DNA of 64,000 nucleotides from Epiperipatus broadwayi (GCA_028023455.1 JAQFVV010012974.1:1-64000), one strand, 5' to 3'; shown: positions 24,749 through 41,213, counted from the first letter of the stretch. Translations and numbers: made by a program. Notes: generated by a model from the sequence alone, not told the origin.

Positions 24749-24787
<39 letters not shown>
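24749..24787. repeat. (TA)n tract
   Basis: A TA dinucleotide repeat directly after the GTTACA terminus of the preceding LTR-like segment. Confidence 0.95.

Positions 24788-28192
<3,405 letters not shown>

Positions 28193-28263
<71 letters not shown>
28193..28263. repeat. (TA)n microsatellite
   Basis: About 70 bp of TA repeat. Confidence 0.98.
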
Positions 28264-28267
<4 letters not shown>

Positions 28268-28553
28268 CAATGAATTCCCAGTTACTTTTGATTTACACTC
28301 CATAGTCTTGTAACATGTGAAATTTTAGAAAATGCAACACAGAAGCTTAAATTATATTTTGCATGTGAAGTCTTTAATCGTTTAATATATAAAAGCATCA
28401 TGGTGTAGTTGTACTGTTGTAGTCTTCAGAAAATTTTTAAAAAAGTTTTTTTTAGATTTTTTTTATGTTTTGGATTTTTAGTTCTTGCTAGTCAGCTACA
28501 GAAAACTTTAATAAGTAATACAAGTTTGTACATGGGTATCTATCTATTTTCAG

Positions 28554-28650
28554 AGAATAAAATAGGGATTACAAATGCACAAACTTGTTCTTCATCAGCA
28601 GTTGAAATCCCTGATGAACATGAATGGCTGTTGAACGACTTTACCTTGGA
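28554..28650 (+). CDS. weak candidate coding exon, unidentified
   Basis: It follows a good acceptor (TATCTATCTATTTTCAG) and is open in one frame, encoding NKIGITNAQTCSSSAVEIPD then EHEWLLNDFTLE. The peptide has non-repetitive composition, in contrast to the neighbours. The donor is poor (GGA then GTGTCC), and the frame runs on into a (TA)n tract 20 bp later. The phase does not join directly to the exons at 33 kb. It may be a degraded exon. Confidence 0.22.
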
Positions 28651-28666
28651 GTGTCCTATTCAAAGT

Positions 28667-28670
<4 letters not shown>

Positions 28671-28746
<76 letters not shown>
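28671..28746. repeat. (TA)n microsatellite
   Basis: About 76 bp of TA repeat. Confidence 0.98.
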
Positions 28747-28749
<3 letters not shown>

Positions 28750-30177
28750 TTTATCTTATCTATTAAAAATTGGTTCTATGTAAGAAGTAAGTAGTGTTCA
28801 TTATTATTATAATCATTTGAATCTAGTTTGAATATTAAAATTAAGTAAAGCAAATGAATTTAATAACTTTTTTTATATCTAGCTATACGTATTTTTTTTC
28901 TAAGTGTAGACTCGATTATTTTAATAACAGCATTAAAATGATTGCTTTATTCAATTTCCATCTATTTTTAGATTATAATGCTGTAAAAAAAATGATTTTG
29001 TTACCTCAGCAGGATATTTCAGCAATTTTAGTTTTAAAAAAAGTCTAATAATTTATATATTCTTTCAGTAATTTTAAGACTCATTTTATGAAATAAAACT
29101 TTTGAAATCCATTTGTAAATATGTTCGCAATGCAATTATAAATTGCTACCTGAATTTTCTTGGCCAAAATTGTTTTTAAATTATTCACTTCAAGTTGTTA
29201 AATAGTTTTCAATTACAAACCACCAGGTAATTTAAAACCTATCAGACTTTTCATTTTTGAAATGAAGTAATAAATTGTAAGATGAAAAAATATATTAAAT
29301 ATTAAAACATAAAGTATTCCCGATGAGAAGATAGGGGAAAATGTAATATTGAAGACTTGGGAATGAACCATTAAACTAAGAAAATAATTAGTATTTTTTT
29401 TTTTTTTGTAAAAGCCGAAGTATATTTGCTTAGGAAAGCAACTAATATTGTAATAAATTGACTAGTTAAGAAAATGGTAGACTACTTGAAATAAACTTTA
29501 AGATCACGTTTACACACATACACACACATATATTAACGTGTTTGATCAGCATTGGAGATAATTGCCTTCAATAAATCTACTCTTATACTCACACACATAT
29601 ATATATGATTGTGGAAAGAGATCTTAAAAGGATGGAGTAGGCCAATGATCATTTCAGTTATTCTTGTTGTTGCAGCACATGTTATTATGTGATTATTCAT
29701 ATAGAAAATATTTATGACTAGATTGCTCATCAAAATACATCAGCCAATATGGTGAGATTATTGTTTTTTTTTTTACCTCTGAGTTTAAGAATACAAATAT
29801 CATGATCTTTCTTCACAGTTGACTGATAATTTTGATCTAAAACATCAGTAGATTTTTATAAAGATAAGATGGAGGTATATAAATTATTATTCAATTAAAT
29901 ATTTACAAATATGATAGATAATATACTAAATTATTGCCTTTACTACAAGAGCTGCAAAGTTATTAGTGAAAACAGAAATTTGTAGCTAAAATTAGAAGAT
30001 GACAAAAATGATCTGATACACTCAGGCTTCTATTTAATGCTGAACTTTTAAATGAACTATTTAATATTTAAAAGAATGTTGTTGGATGTGTGAAGTTAAA
30101 ATTAAAGGTGAAAAAAATGATTTGAAAAATGGACACATTTTACTATAAAGGCACAAGTATTTGAAACAAAAGTGAAG
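28747..30177. other. AT-rich DNA, nothing recognised
   Basis: No supported gene. The 124-codon frame starting at 28409 ends in translated TA repeat and is not credible as a whole. Confidence 0.4.
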
Positions 30178-30179
30178 AA

Positions 30180-30560
30180 AGGTTTATCATAAAGAAAAAC
30201 TGGTATATCCAACAAAGTGGCTGATTAGCTATAAAAAGTAATGAAGACACCAAATGCATATAATTCAACATTATGCCTCAACAAGTTCTCATTGTAATGA
30301 AAAAAATAAAAAATTATATATATATAGTAATGATATGGAAACAGGGGTGAATCTTGAGGTGATTGAAAATCAATATAATCATCAACCCAAGTCAAATACA
30401 AAATATTTTAAATGTACAAATAATATCATGAGGAAAAACTGTGAGCAGTGGGACATCAGCATAAGTATAATAACTTCACCCAGCAATAATAAATTCAACA
30501 GTCAATCTTGTGACTGGATTTGAAATGGGTCTACTATAGACTATGCTAATTATTTAACTC
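30180..30560 (+). mobile_element. RTE-like LINE endonuclease scrap
   Basis: The + strand encodes KKNWYIQQ... and then MHIIQHYASTSSHCNE, which aligns by eye with KKWKNNIVE... and MQIIQVYASTSFHSDE of the antisense RTE element at 19127-19465. It is heavily decayed with stops. Only the endonuclease region is recognisable. Confidence 0.6.
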
Positions 30561-31380
30561 TTGCCAGCTTGGGGAAGATTATTTAACAATAATTTGGATG
30601 CATAAAGTAAAGTGTAATCCATAAGAATATAAAAAATAATAATGCTGGCCTACTAAAACATGCTGATCAAATATCAATTCTCTGGCCATTTAGTACCATT
30701 AATGTACTGGCCAATAATTAAATTAATTTCTAAATAAATAGTTAAAATGAAATATACTTCATGGACTTTAAAGGATATTTTCTTTGTGTCAACCAGGATC
30801 ATCATCAATTTGATGTCCATAAACAGTAAATATAAATCCCTTTTAAATAACAGACTATTATTCATGAATCCAGTTAATGAATAAAAGCTCTATAACTGTT
30901 ACAGTGATCAAAAGATATAATGCAAACATACAATACTCTAAAACATTTTAGGGTTAAATAAATTCACTGGAATAACTTTAATCAAGAAATATCAATTTAT
31001 TAAGAACAATTAAAATGAAATTAAGATCTGCTGAATACAGCTATACATATAAATTAAGCCTTTTGATTTTGATTAATACAATTAGATATCACATTGTGAT
31101 TTATAAATATATTATAATAGGTTTACATAAAACACATATATCAGCACACAGACATGTGGTATAATAATTTATGAACATATTTGTATTAGAAAAAATCTAT
31201 AAATGAAATTTATTTGTTAGAACACAAACTTAATGACTGATTTAATATATACATATAGGCACATGGAGATGTGTGCTCACACTGGCATTTTACAAATAAA
31301 TAAAAAAAATAAACCATATATTTTCTCAATACACAGTTAATTCAATGTCAAAAAAACACAAAATTCACATATATATATAT
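30561..31380. other. AT-rich DNA, nothing recognised
   Basis: It may include more of the decayed RTE copy just upstream, but I cannot align it. It ends in a short TA tract. Confidence 0.35.
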
Positions 31381-31605
31381 GTTAAAACGAAGATTTGCAC
31401 GGGTTAAATATATAAAATACATATTTTGCGGGTTCATCCGTGTTAAAAACTTTTAATACCAATACACTGACGTTTCGACTTGGTCACACAAGCCATCCAC
31501 AGAGTTATAACTCTGTGGATGGCTTGTGTGACCAAGTCGAAACGTCAGTGTATTGGTATTAAAAGTTTTTAACACGGATGAACCCGCAAAATATGTATTT
31601 TATAT
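31381..31605 (+). mobile_element. fold-back MITE, family copy 2
   Basis: A near-perfect hairpin centred on AGTTATAACT (31503-31512), with arms from about 31414 to 31601. It shares TTTTGCGGGTTCATCCGTGT and GACGTTTCGACTTGGTCACA with the copy at 16256-16515. The left extension GTTAAAACGAAGATTTGCAC is the counterpart of copy 1's right extension. Flanked by (TA)n on both sides. Confidence 0.85.
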
Positions 31606-32999
31606 ATATATATATATATATAAGCACCCAGATGTGCTGTATAATAATTTAAAAATTAATATGTTCAAATTGCTATATACTTATAAAAATTCAATTCATT
31701 TTTAGTAATACATAAATGTACAGGGATGATGTCCATATATATATAAAAATAGATAATATGAGTTAAAGCTATTAATCAACTGTTTTTATGATAGGTAGAA
31801 GTTTTTTATATAAAAAAACAAACTATTACTATTTGAAAAGTTTCATTTAACTTATTTACTGTCATCATATATAGTAGAACACAGCTTTACCTCACTCTAA
31901 AACTGGTAGTTTTAAAGCTTAAACAGTACTGTAAGATGATGCCCTTTCTAGAGTTATTTTACAAGTAAAAATCAATAATATTTAAATTTGAAGCTACCAC
32001 AATGGGAGAAGGCAGATTTTCCTAGATGCTGATTGGTTGGTTCTCATTTCAAACAAAAGGGAGCACTTGTCAATAATTTTTACCACTGCAAGTTCTTTGG
32101 TTTTATTTTGAAAATGAATACTTTAGAGTATATTTTTAGTATTTTTTTATATATTATAAATTATTTTGATAAAATATTCTTAAAATATAATTATTTCAAA
32201 AAAGTAGCTAAGATTTTACTAAAATTCTTTACTTTTACATGAATATAAATTGAAACAGAAACAATGATGTATCGAGCATTTTCTAATAGGCAATGAACAT
32301 TCTTTTTAGGTTTACTGCTATAGAATATTTTTCTAATTATAAATGGAAATTTATTTTTGAAAAAACTTTCATTCACTTTCATAATCTGACAAATTATTAA
32401 TTTGCTTTTTATAAATGAAAATAAACCAAATCTAATATTAAAGGATGAATATATTTTAACTGCTAATTCTGTAATTGACCAATCAAAAGTTTAGAACGTT
32501 AAATCACTAGGTCAATAGGAAATTGTATGAGCAACTAACAGTTAAAACATTAAAATTCAGGTCCTTGTGGCCTCATTTTCAATATTTAACAAAAAATATT
32601 TGGAGTTTTCTTTTCTTTTTTATGAACAATATCAGGAATAAATAATCTTCTACATACCAATGCTATTTATTATTTTCTTTCCTTGTTTTATTTTTAGTTG
32701 ACAGTAGTCATTTTAAAAATTTGTTAATTAGAAATTTTAAATGTCATTTTCAATAAATTATTTAAAATACTATCATTCTCAATATATAGAACACTACTTA
32801 CAGATATATTTTATATATATGATGCAGTATCTTTATTTGTGTCTCTCTACATATAGATAAAACAGTATACATATAAATGATATTTTCAGAAAGTTGAGGA
32901 ATTCTTTTGGTAAGCTTGTTCCTTTTAAAACAATAGATTGACTTATTATTATTTTCAGAAAAGGTATAATCAAATAAATGCTGACATACATACTGTCAG
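31606..32999. other. AT-rich DNA, nothing recognised
   Basis: It starts in a TA tract. If the exon at 33000 is real, its end is intronic (ATTATTTTCAG at 32957 is a second possible acceptor, but leads into an in-frame stop). Confidence 0.4.
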
Positions 33000-33135
33000 C
33001 TCCATTTAATCTAGAATTTGATAGACTTCAAGCATACTGGATAGTACACAATATACAGGCTAATGAAGCACAGAAAAGCGGATCCTGGCCTCCATGTGAA
33101 TCAAAACTTCTCCATTGTATTATTATAAGCAGTAG
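33000..33135 (+). CDS. candidate internal coding exon A, unidentified
   Basis: Between an acceptor (ACATACTGTCAG) and a donor (AGTAG, GTGGAT) one frame is open. It reads PFNLEFDRLQAYWIVHNIQA, then NEAQKSGSWPPCESKLLHCI and IISS. The composition (Trp, Cys, charged residues) is clearly protein-like and contrasts with the AT-rich surroundings. The exon ends with two bases of a codon, which the first base of the exon at 33685 completes. An ATG at 32978 is in frame just upstream, preceded by a stop, so a first coding exon is also possible. Not recognised. Confidence 0.42.
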
Positions 33136-33684
33136 GTGGATATCCTGTCTTTTGCCTTCAGATATGACTTCATAGTAATAATGTTGTAATAATGTGTAAA
33201 ACTTCCCTCTAATCTTTTTTCCCAACTTTTTATAGTCAGAATGAAATAAAAAATCACACTAATTAAAATAAGTTTTCATTACCTTGATTAAAAAAGTTAA
33301 TGACTGTTTTCAATTTCTTAATTCTTTCAAAAATAACCTTGTAAATTTTTTTATCAAAATGTGTTTACAAGTTTTAATTAAAAATTTTTTTTAATCAAAA
33401 TAGATATTGGAATTTGATAATTAGCAATGTATCTATTGTAACATAAAAACATGCTTGTTTTACTTTCAAAATCAGAATTAGTAAAACAGTAGATTTTTTT
33501 AAATGTTTAATTTATGTATTTTTTTAAAATTCACAATTATTTAACCTTTTTTAATTTCAAGATGTTAAAGACACACTTCAGTTTTTTAAAATGTAAATTT
33601 GCATTTTTCACCCTCTGCTGATAATTTGGCAATGCTTTTTTATGGCTTTAAAATTCATTTATATTTATTTTCTAATATTTTAAG
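33136..33684 (+). other. putative intron between candidate exons A and B
   Basis: AT-rich and without frames; it starts GTGGAT and ends ATATTTATTTTCTAATATTTTAAG. Confidence 0.35.
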
Positions 33685-33844
33685 TACAAAAAAATCAATA
33701 GATGGCTTGAATATCCAAGAGGCAGTCCAACAAATGATCACAAGTTTTGCCAATGATGGATACCCATTATATATTGTGCAATCTCAAACCATGCAGGTTC
33801 ACTTTGAAAAAATATTATGGTCATCAAGAAAAGATTACAGTGGC
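33685..33844 (+). CDS. candidate internal coding exon B, unidentified
   Basis: It begins after a pyrimidine-rich acceptor and ends before GTAAAA. The open frame reads TKKSIDGLNIQEAVQQMITS, then FANDGYPLYIVQSQTMQVHF and EKILWSSRKDYSG. One base completes the split codon from exon A, giving a continuous peptide of about 98 residues across the two exons. It ends in phase 0. The fold is not recognised. The matched phase across two independent open segments is the main reason to believe them. Confidence 0.42.
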
Positions 33845-34494
33845 GTAAAAACTTTATTTTTTGGAAAGTTTATGATTATATTGATAATGTAATATGTAAT
33901 AATTATTAAAAGAGAAAAGTAAATATATTTATATATTTAATTTGTACAGAAATGATTTAGCTTTAAATATAAAAGAATATTTTGTTCTAAATATTGTTAC
34001 TATAGAGATTATGATCACACAACTGTCTACAAAATGGGGTCATTCACCTGAATGGTATTTTATTTAGCAATATCATAAAAATTATGAAAAAATTGTAAAC
34101 TTTTAAAGCATAATTTGATAAATTTAGTAGTTATTAAAAAAATTCATTTAGATTTTTAAATCAAATTTGAAACAATGAAGATTTTGTTCATTTTATAAAT
34201 TGAATGAGCTTCACCTGAAATTTTGAATAAATATATTTTTTAAAATAATTCCAGAAATCAAATGTGATTTTTTAAAATTTATTTAATTTCTGAACAAAAA
34301 TATCTATTGAATGATGTCAAATTTATTATATTCTGATAAATAATAATGGTTTAATAACAAAATGAAAGTTGAAACCATAATGAAAATTGGTAGGATTAAT
34401 TCTCAATTGTTAATTTCAGTGTAATATAAAAAATATTTCCAAAAAAATATTTGTATTTATTTCTACTTTTTTTTTTAACTTTATATATATATAT
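33845..34494. other. AT-rich DNA, nothing recognised
   Basis: No frame or repeat is supportable. It ends in poly-T and a TA tract. Confidence 0.4.
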
Positions 34495-36598
34495 TATAAC
34501 GATCAAAATGAAAGTGGACATCGAATCTAACCGCAAAAACAACATCTGCACTACAAGGGCGCCATCTAGGCATTTGAGCCTAGAAAAATTTATAAAGTAG
34601 GCAGATACGCGCTGTTAAGATTCCACTTTCTTTAAATATTCCGACCGTTAGCCCAAGTCACTAGCTCAGCGGAGACGCAGAGATAAAAATCTATAAATTT
34701 TATATCTTAAATATAAAAGAATAAAAGCCACTGCCAGAAATTAACACATAAAAATATTTATTTACGCACATATAAAATAATATTAAAATTTTGAGGAATA
34801 AATTTAACGTTTATAATTTTATATTGATCTTTAATTCTAAATTTAAGTAGATTGCAAATAATGAGTTTACTATTTATTTAGAGGGTCGAGTATGAATGGA
34901 CTACATAGGTCTGCATTTGAAAGGAAAATATTCTTCCCTGATTAAACCTTAGGCAACAAATTTCGCAATCAACTGGCGCCGATCCATCTGATACATTCAT
35001 GTATTCAATGTAGCATGATACGACAACACAAAATACTATATTGTCAGGAATGTACATCTGAACAATAAGTAGAAATAGAGAAGACATTGACTCTCCACCA
35101 CAGCAATGTGACATCTGTTGGCAAGTAGATCAATAAACAAAAAACTCCATAGGAATGGACTGCGGTCTTCTGCCGACTTACAAACCCATCCATAGCCAAA
35201 CAGAGGGTGTGTGGCATATATCTATAGTCCTGCCCATAGCGGACTGCATACTACATCTACTAATTACACAAATATATCCAATCCATTGAACCAATTCAAC
35301 TACGAAATGAATAACCTAAGATTACCCTCCCTTAATACAACTTTACAAAACTATATAGCCATTCACGCCCGACTTAATTTTAACATTTAAATACGTTCGC
35401 ACAGATTTGTTTAAAAATGTTGGGTATAGATCGATTACATAGATTCCACGGTCAAAAACATTTCAAAATAAACATAAATGATCAAAATACAAAATTATTG
35501 ATACCGACAATCGCAGAGGGAAACTTATAAGTAACCCAATAGTATTCACCATAAGATACTTGCGTTGTCATCAATAACTTAAAAGACATCCGAATAAATA
35601 CATTTTAGATACTCACCGTAAGGTATCATTATTTATCGAATGTCTATATATTTTGATAAAATATGAAAACCAAAATATAATTAACCGCAAACGAATCCAT
35701 GCAAGCGTCTATAAACAACTTAAATTTCATACATTTAAATAATCTTTACAATAAGGAAAAAAAAATGGAAATGATGTTTATCAATCGGGAAACATATAAA
35801 ATTAAACATTATTAATTTGATTTAAAAAACTTAAAAGTCAGATAGAAGTTCATAAGCTTGAACGAAAGTTCTTAGTTATTTTTTTTAAATTTAGAGTTCA
35901 TGTCAATATAGCTTACAGTATAAGAGTCCAGGTTCCTGTTGGTAATTCCCACGGCGTCTCCATTGGAAGAAAATGTTCTGGAGGTAGCATTAGCTGGTTC
36001 CATTCTGGTATCACAGTCTTTTCATTTTTTTTTTTTTAAACAAACAAAAAAATGAGAGAGAACGGCAAGTGCGTCTTACCGTTGTCATCAAATCAAGTTG
36101 GAAAAACTGACTGGAACTCAATATTTTTTCTTTTTATAGTCCTCCTATGGATTCCATGAACAAAAACGTCACTGTTCTGTTTTTTCGTTATGGTCCGGGC
36201 CTTTATTTGCTTCCATTGGTCAAGCTAAAATCTCTTTCTTCTCTTATCTAACTTTTCATCTGACTTTTTAATTAAACAGCTTTTAGATAATTAATAAACA
36301 ATCATTTCCATTTACAGATTACAGGAATTAATTAATACCTGTTTTTATTTTAACTTACGTTATTTTTTTATTAAAATATTTTTATATTTCAATCTTGTAT
36401 TTTTTTTATTTAAAAAAATACGTTCAAATACTTTTTTTTCTTGTTTATGAAAAAAATATTTTTAAAGTTTAGCATCCGTGCGAATATATATATGTTTAAC
36501 AAACATTTTAATTTTAGCGCTTAGTTTTTTCCTTTTATTTGCGAACTTTTAAGTTTTTATTTTAAATAAATGTAACAACATATTTATATATCGTTACA
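34495..36598. repeat. LTR-like segment, possible solo LTR (2.1 kb)
   Basis: Its ends are TATAACGATC (TGTAAC with one change) and ATATCGTTACA, so the termini are inverted over ACGAT/ATCGT. (TA)n lies on both sides. The interior is visibly richer in G and C than its flanks (GCCATCTAGGC, AGCTCAGCGGAGACGC, CACGGCGTCTCC), as in the LTR element of 1-14262. No long frame is present. No second copy or internal region was found, so a solo LTR or a large MITE are both possible. Confidence 0.45.
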
Positions 36599-37084
36599 AT
36601 AAATATATATATATACTATGTTGTATGCCATAAGATACATAACTATCTCAATATATATGTACTAAATATTTTTGATCACACTAAATAACATTTTAAACCC
36701 AACATCAAAGACTTTACTGCTAGAATTACAAAATGATAGAAAGTTAAAAATATGTATAAATTTGGCTATAAAAAGTTAAATTAAAGAGAAAATAGGCTTA
36801 AAAATGTGCAGAAAATGAAAATATTGTGCACTATGTATTCTTTCTTTAACAATTTTTAAACATTTTTATATTCCTTTGTTTTTTCATATTATATTCTCTT
36901 ATCTCAATTTAAAATTAATTAATAAATTGTTGCATTTTTTCCAGCTGTCTTGTTTATTTCAAGTTTGAACCATCATCAAATTCTGTCAATATTTTAAAAT
37001 GATAAGCACATTCTAATTTATCATAATTTGAATGGTTTTAAAAATTAAAATCACTAAAAATGTCATAGTATTAATACTTTTTTA
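36599..37084. other. AT-rich DNA, nothing firm
   Basis: TTGCATTTTTTCCAG (ending about 36943) is an excellent acceptor-like sequence, but the frames after it close quickly. Confidence 0.35.
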
Positions 37085-37237
37085 AATAGATTTTGTCTTT
37101 CTAGTTTTGTATTAACCCGTATCTTTCATCTCACTAATTGATGGTCACTTAGTAACGTTGAATATGTTAAAAACATTCAGCACTGAAAATATAACTTCTG
37201 TTATTCAAAATATAATCCAATTCTTTTTCTGATTAAC
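37085..37237 (-). mobile_element. RTE-like LINE scrap
   Basis: Resembles 18860-19000 at the nucleotide level on the same strand (TTCTGTTA, TCAAAATATAATCCAATTC and flanking blocks), the region encoding DYILTNRNY...SDHRLV of the RTE endonuclease. Truncated on both sides. Confidence 0.65.
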
Positions 37238-37247
37238 AATTTTGTTA

Positions 37248-37249
<2 letters not shown>

Positions 37250-37285
<36 letters not shown>

Positions 37286-37303
37286 TGATGATGATGATAA
37301 TGA
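37250..37303. repeat. (AAT)n(GAT)n microsatellite
   Basis: About 54 bp of trinucleotide repeat directly beside the RTE scrap. Confidence 0.95.
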
Positions 37304-38651
37304 TTTGTAACATTTATACTATTTTAAATTAATTAAATCCATGTTCAAACTATAGATTAATTAAAATGACTTATTTTTCATAGTCTAATAAGTAAACAAT
37401 TTTGACTTTACTTTTATTTTTATAAGATTTTTGGTAACAGGAAAGAGTAAAACAAAGTAAATCTCTGCTGGCTAAATCAACAATCAATAAGTTTCCTAAA
37501 ATATTTTGGAATCATTATATTGGGAAAATTTTTTTGAAATAATGAAAGGAAAATGTTGTGCATTTATGCCAAAGTGTTCTTAAGTGATATCTGAACAGAA
37601 GAAACAGACAGTGAGAATTATGTCAATACATACTTTGATTAATAAGCAAGATAAAATATTTATGCATTATGACTATCATAACACGTATGGAAGATTAGAT
37701 TGGAATCTGTGGATGAATAACAAGAAAATTATTCATGATAGAGATAAATGTACATTTTTAAAGATAATTAAAACTAAATTAGGAATCAATAATAAGGGAA
37801 ATATTTACATGCTGAAAAATGTGCTTAGTATTAAAATGGAACTTATGAAAGTATATCTGAATAAAAATTTTAATAGAAGAAAAGATCTAAATAGATTATT
37901 ATCTGTTAGGATAACTTTCATGTAGAATAGAAATTTTATGACTTGTATATGGTAAATAAAGAATTAAAAGTTAGAAAGATGTATGGATGTAATACAAGTC
38001 CAATGAAAAGGGAAAATTTTGACTGAGGATTATATTTATACTTGTAATAAATGATAGCAGTGTATGTGGATAATGAATGAATTAATTATTAAAACTGTCA
38101 ATGAAAAAAAAATCAGCTAAGTGAAAGAAATTAAATAATTACTGGAGACAACTAAAAGAGAATAAATACACATAGGAGGAAAAAGAGAGAAATAAATCAA
38201 TAGATGTAACATTAACTTATTTGAGAATATAAACTATGTTGAAGTTAATATTATTTTTTTATCTTTAAAAGAAGACGTAAAATGCTCTATTTTAAATGAT
38301 AACATTAACAAGGAATACATAAAAAATATGAAGACAAGAATAATTAATGCAGAAAGTATATAAATAAAATATACAAGTAAAAAATAACCTTTGATTGGTA
38401 AGAAAGAAAAAAGAAACCTAATCATAGTAAATAACATGATGGCATTGGAATTTTATAATTTTGATAATTTTCTTATGAGAATAAGAGGATTAAAAGTGAG
38501 AGGAAGGTTGATGAGTGACAAGTTTGAAGCATTGGGAATCATTAAAATATTATTAAAAAAAAATTATTTTTTTTATGACGAACTTGTATTTAAAAAAAAA
38601 AAACTTGTAACAATGTTTGTATATGATTAATTTATATATATATATATATAT
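37304..38651. other. AT-rich DNA, nothing firm
   Basis: A 113-codon + strand frame (37584-37925, MISEQKKQTVRIM...) is Lys/Asn/Ile-rich as expected from AT bias and shows no motif. It may descend from an old LINE but I cannot show it. Ends in a TA tract at 38636-38651. Confidence 0.35.
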
Positions 38652-38722
38652 GCATTGACCAGGAAGCAAACCCGGGCTGGCTGCTTGGAAGGCAGTTATG
38701 CCAACAATTAGGCCACCAATGC
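38652..38722 (-). tRNA. tRNA-Gly(TCC)-like pseudogene
   Basis: On the - strand, 71 nt fold as a tRNA: acceptor stem GCATTGG/TCAATGC, D-stem GCC/GGC, anticodon arm CTGC-CTTCCAA-GCAG with anticodon TCC at 38689-38687, and T arm CCGGG-TTTGCTT-CCTGG. It is close to the canonical tRNA-Gly(TCC), but the T loop has lost the TTCGA core (TTTGC), so the B box is weakened. No CCA is encoded. It sits beside a (TA)n tract. It could also be the head of a tRNA-derived SINE. Confidence 0.65.
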
Positions 38723-41080
38723 TTGACTTGTATATGGTCAATTTTATACTTTAAATAATCATTATTAATATCGGGGAATAAATAAGTAGATAAAGAAATT
38801 AATAATTAATTAATTTGATTTGTTTATCTATGCAATTAATTGTTTAGAGAGAGAGAGAGGAAGAGAAAGAGTGGTAGAGGGAGAGGGAGAGATGGAGAGA
38901 GCTGGTAAAATATACACACAAAAGCAGTTACATACATGTATTATAGGAAGAGGAGATATATCTGTGTTTTAATATAATATTAGAATGATAAATGGTGGTA
39001 TTTAAAGTTTGATTTTATGTTTAACTATTAATGCCTTAATATAATTGTAATAGAGTTACCAATTTTGGTTTATAATTCTTTATAGGCTATTATTTATAAG
39101 ATATGTATAAAATAGGTATAAATTGGAAATAAGAAGTTAATACCTGAAATTATTAGATAAAATAAAGATAAATTTCTTTTTTTTATATTTAGGATGCACC
39201 AAAGAGTGGCCTATCAATATTCAGTTTAATATTCTAAGTTGTGAATGGAAATTAATCCAGGAAGACATGAGTTGTCATCTTTGATAGTGTACAGGATAAA
39301 AGTTTATTTGTATTTTATGGTAGGATTTGATAATAAGACCACAGGAAACTTGAGTGTTAGATTATAAAACAAATTAATGATTTCATAATTAGTATTAATA
39401 GCTTCTTAGTGCAAAGTATCAAATGGTGAATATCATAAAAAATAAACATAGATAAATAAGTAATATTTCATAATATTATAATGAAATTATAATATTGGAA
39501 ATATAACAATAATCTATATTTAAATTATTTTTTGTATATTTTGCAGCACAATCTATCAAGGGTAATGAGTATAAATCAAGTCCATAAACAAGCAGGTATT
39601 CATTACATTATATATACATATAATTTTGTGATATAATAAATAAAATTAAATATCACAACACTATATTGTATGAGCAGTGAATTTTTATTTTATTTTAAAT
39701 ATCTCATTGTAATTAAGGGAAATATAAATGTTTAAATGTTTGTATAAGTTACTGGATGATATTTTTATATAATGTTATTAATATTATTATCTATTAAGTT
39801 AATTAGTAATTTAAAATAATTGTTGAAAAATGTTGTAAATAGTATTATTACAATTAATGTTTTAAAAGTTAAACTAACTATATAAAGTTGCATTTTTTTT
39901 CCTGGGATCATCATCACTACACCATCATCAGAGAGTATGAATTGTAATATACACATTAATCCAAAACATATGATTTGAGACTTGGAGGAGAAATTAGTTC
40001 AATACAAGATATTGTATAACAATTATCTAGAAAAATATTTCTTAAATGGGATCTTAAATAATTGCAAACTGCCTTGATCAGATAAGTCTTTGATAGAATA
40101 TATTGCAAATTTATTAAAGTATATTTATTTGTAGGAAATCAGATTATGAATTAGTTCTTATTTAAAGTTATAAATTATGATTACAATTTAGATAACAATA
40201 GTTATTTATGATTAAATAGCAGAGAACATAAATATAAACCAGTAGTATATTTTTAATCCTAAATTAAGGTTACAAGTAATTTCTTCCTTAAGAAACCACC
40301 TATAGAGTAAAATAAAATTTCTCTTGATATCTTATTGGTGGAATAAAGAGCTAAATAAAAATCAATAACAATCCCATGATTTTCTTAGTATAATATTATT
40401 ACTATGGTTATTCTTAATAATAATCCTATACAAGTAATAATAATAAAAGATCAAAATACAATAAAATGATAATGTAACATTAATTAGGTTAATTTAAATT
40501 TAATAATTACACACAATCATAACCCAAGCTTAGCTTATTTACATAGAACAATTAATATTTATTAATATTGTATAAACTATTGTTATTAAATTATGTTTAC
40601 TATTATTTGCTTATAATTTTGTTACTTTATATTATATAATTGTTATCTATAATAAAGCAATTATTTCTCAAAACATTTATTAAACTAATTAATATGGATG
40701 ATATATTACAAATATGGAGATGAGTTATGGAACTAACATTATTGAGTTAAACAGGGATAGGTATTTAGTGGTTAAGTTCTTTGTTAACTTTATTAGAGAG
40801 TCTGATATAGCTTCCATGTCTCTTGAAAAATGAATGTTGTGGCAAGAGTTTTGTCTCTTTGTTTAATTTTCTCTATGCTCTGAATAAATAATGAGTTTTC
40901 ATCTGGCTTGGGATGTTGGTATTGTGCCTTGCACCTTACAATCCAAATGGCATAGGTGATTATTATATTTAAATATATTTGTTAGTCATTATTGAAATCA
41001 TCTTTATGTACTGTTGAAATAAAAGATCATACTTTTAATTTATTAAATTATATATATTCATTATTAAATTTATATATACC
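38723..41080. other. AT-rich DNA with a GA-rich tract
   Basis: A GA-rich stretch lies at about 38846-38908. At 39193-39284 a strong acceptor (TTCTTTTTTTTATATTTAG) precedes a 30-codon frame ending in a stop (CTKEWPINIQFNILSCEWKL...), a possible terminal exon but too short to assert. Otherwise nothing was seen. Confidence 0.35.

Positions 41081-41213
<133 letters not shown>

Noticed and set aside
36944-37003. Terminal exon after TTTTTTCCAG
   Set aside because: The acceptor is good, but the frame compatible with the exon at 33844 closes after seven codons; too short to support.
37584-37925. 113-codon frame as a host gene
   Set aside because: Lys/Asn/Ile-rich as expected from AT bias; no motif and no splice signals.
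39193-39284. Terminal exon after TTTATATTTAG
   Set aside because: Only 30 codons, with no partner exon in matching phase; noted under the region entry instead.
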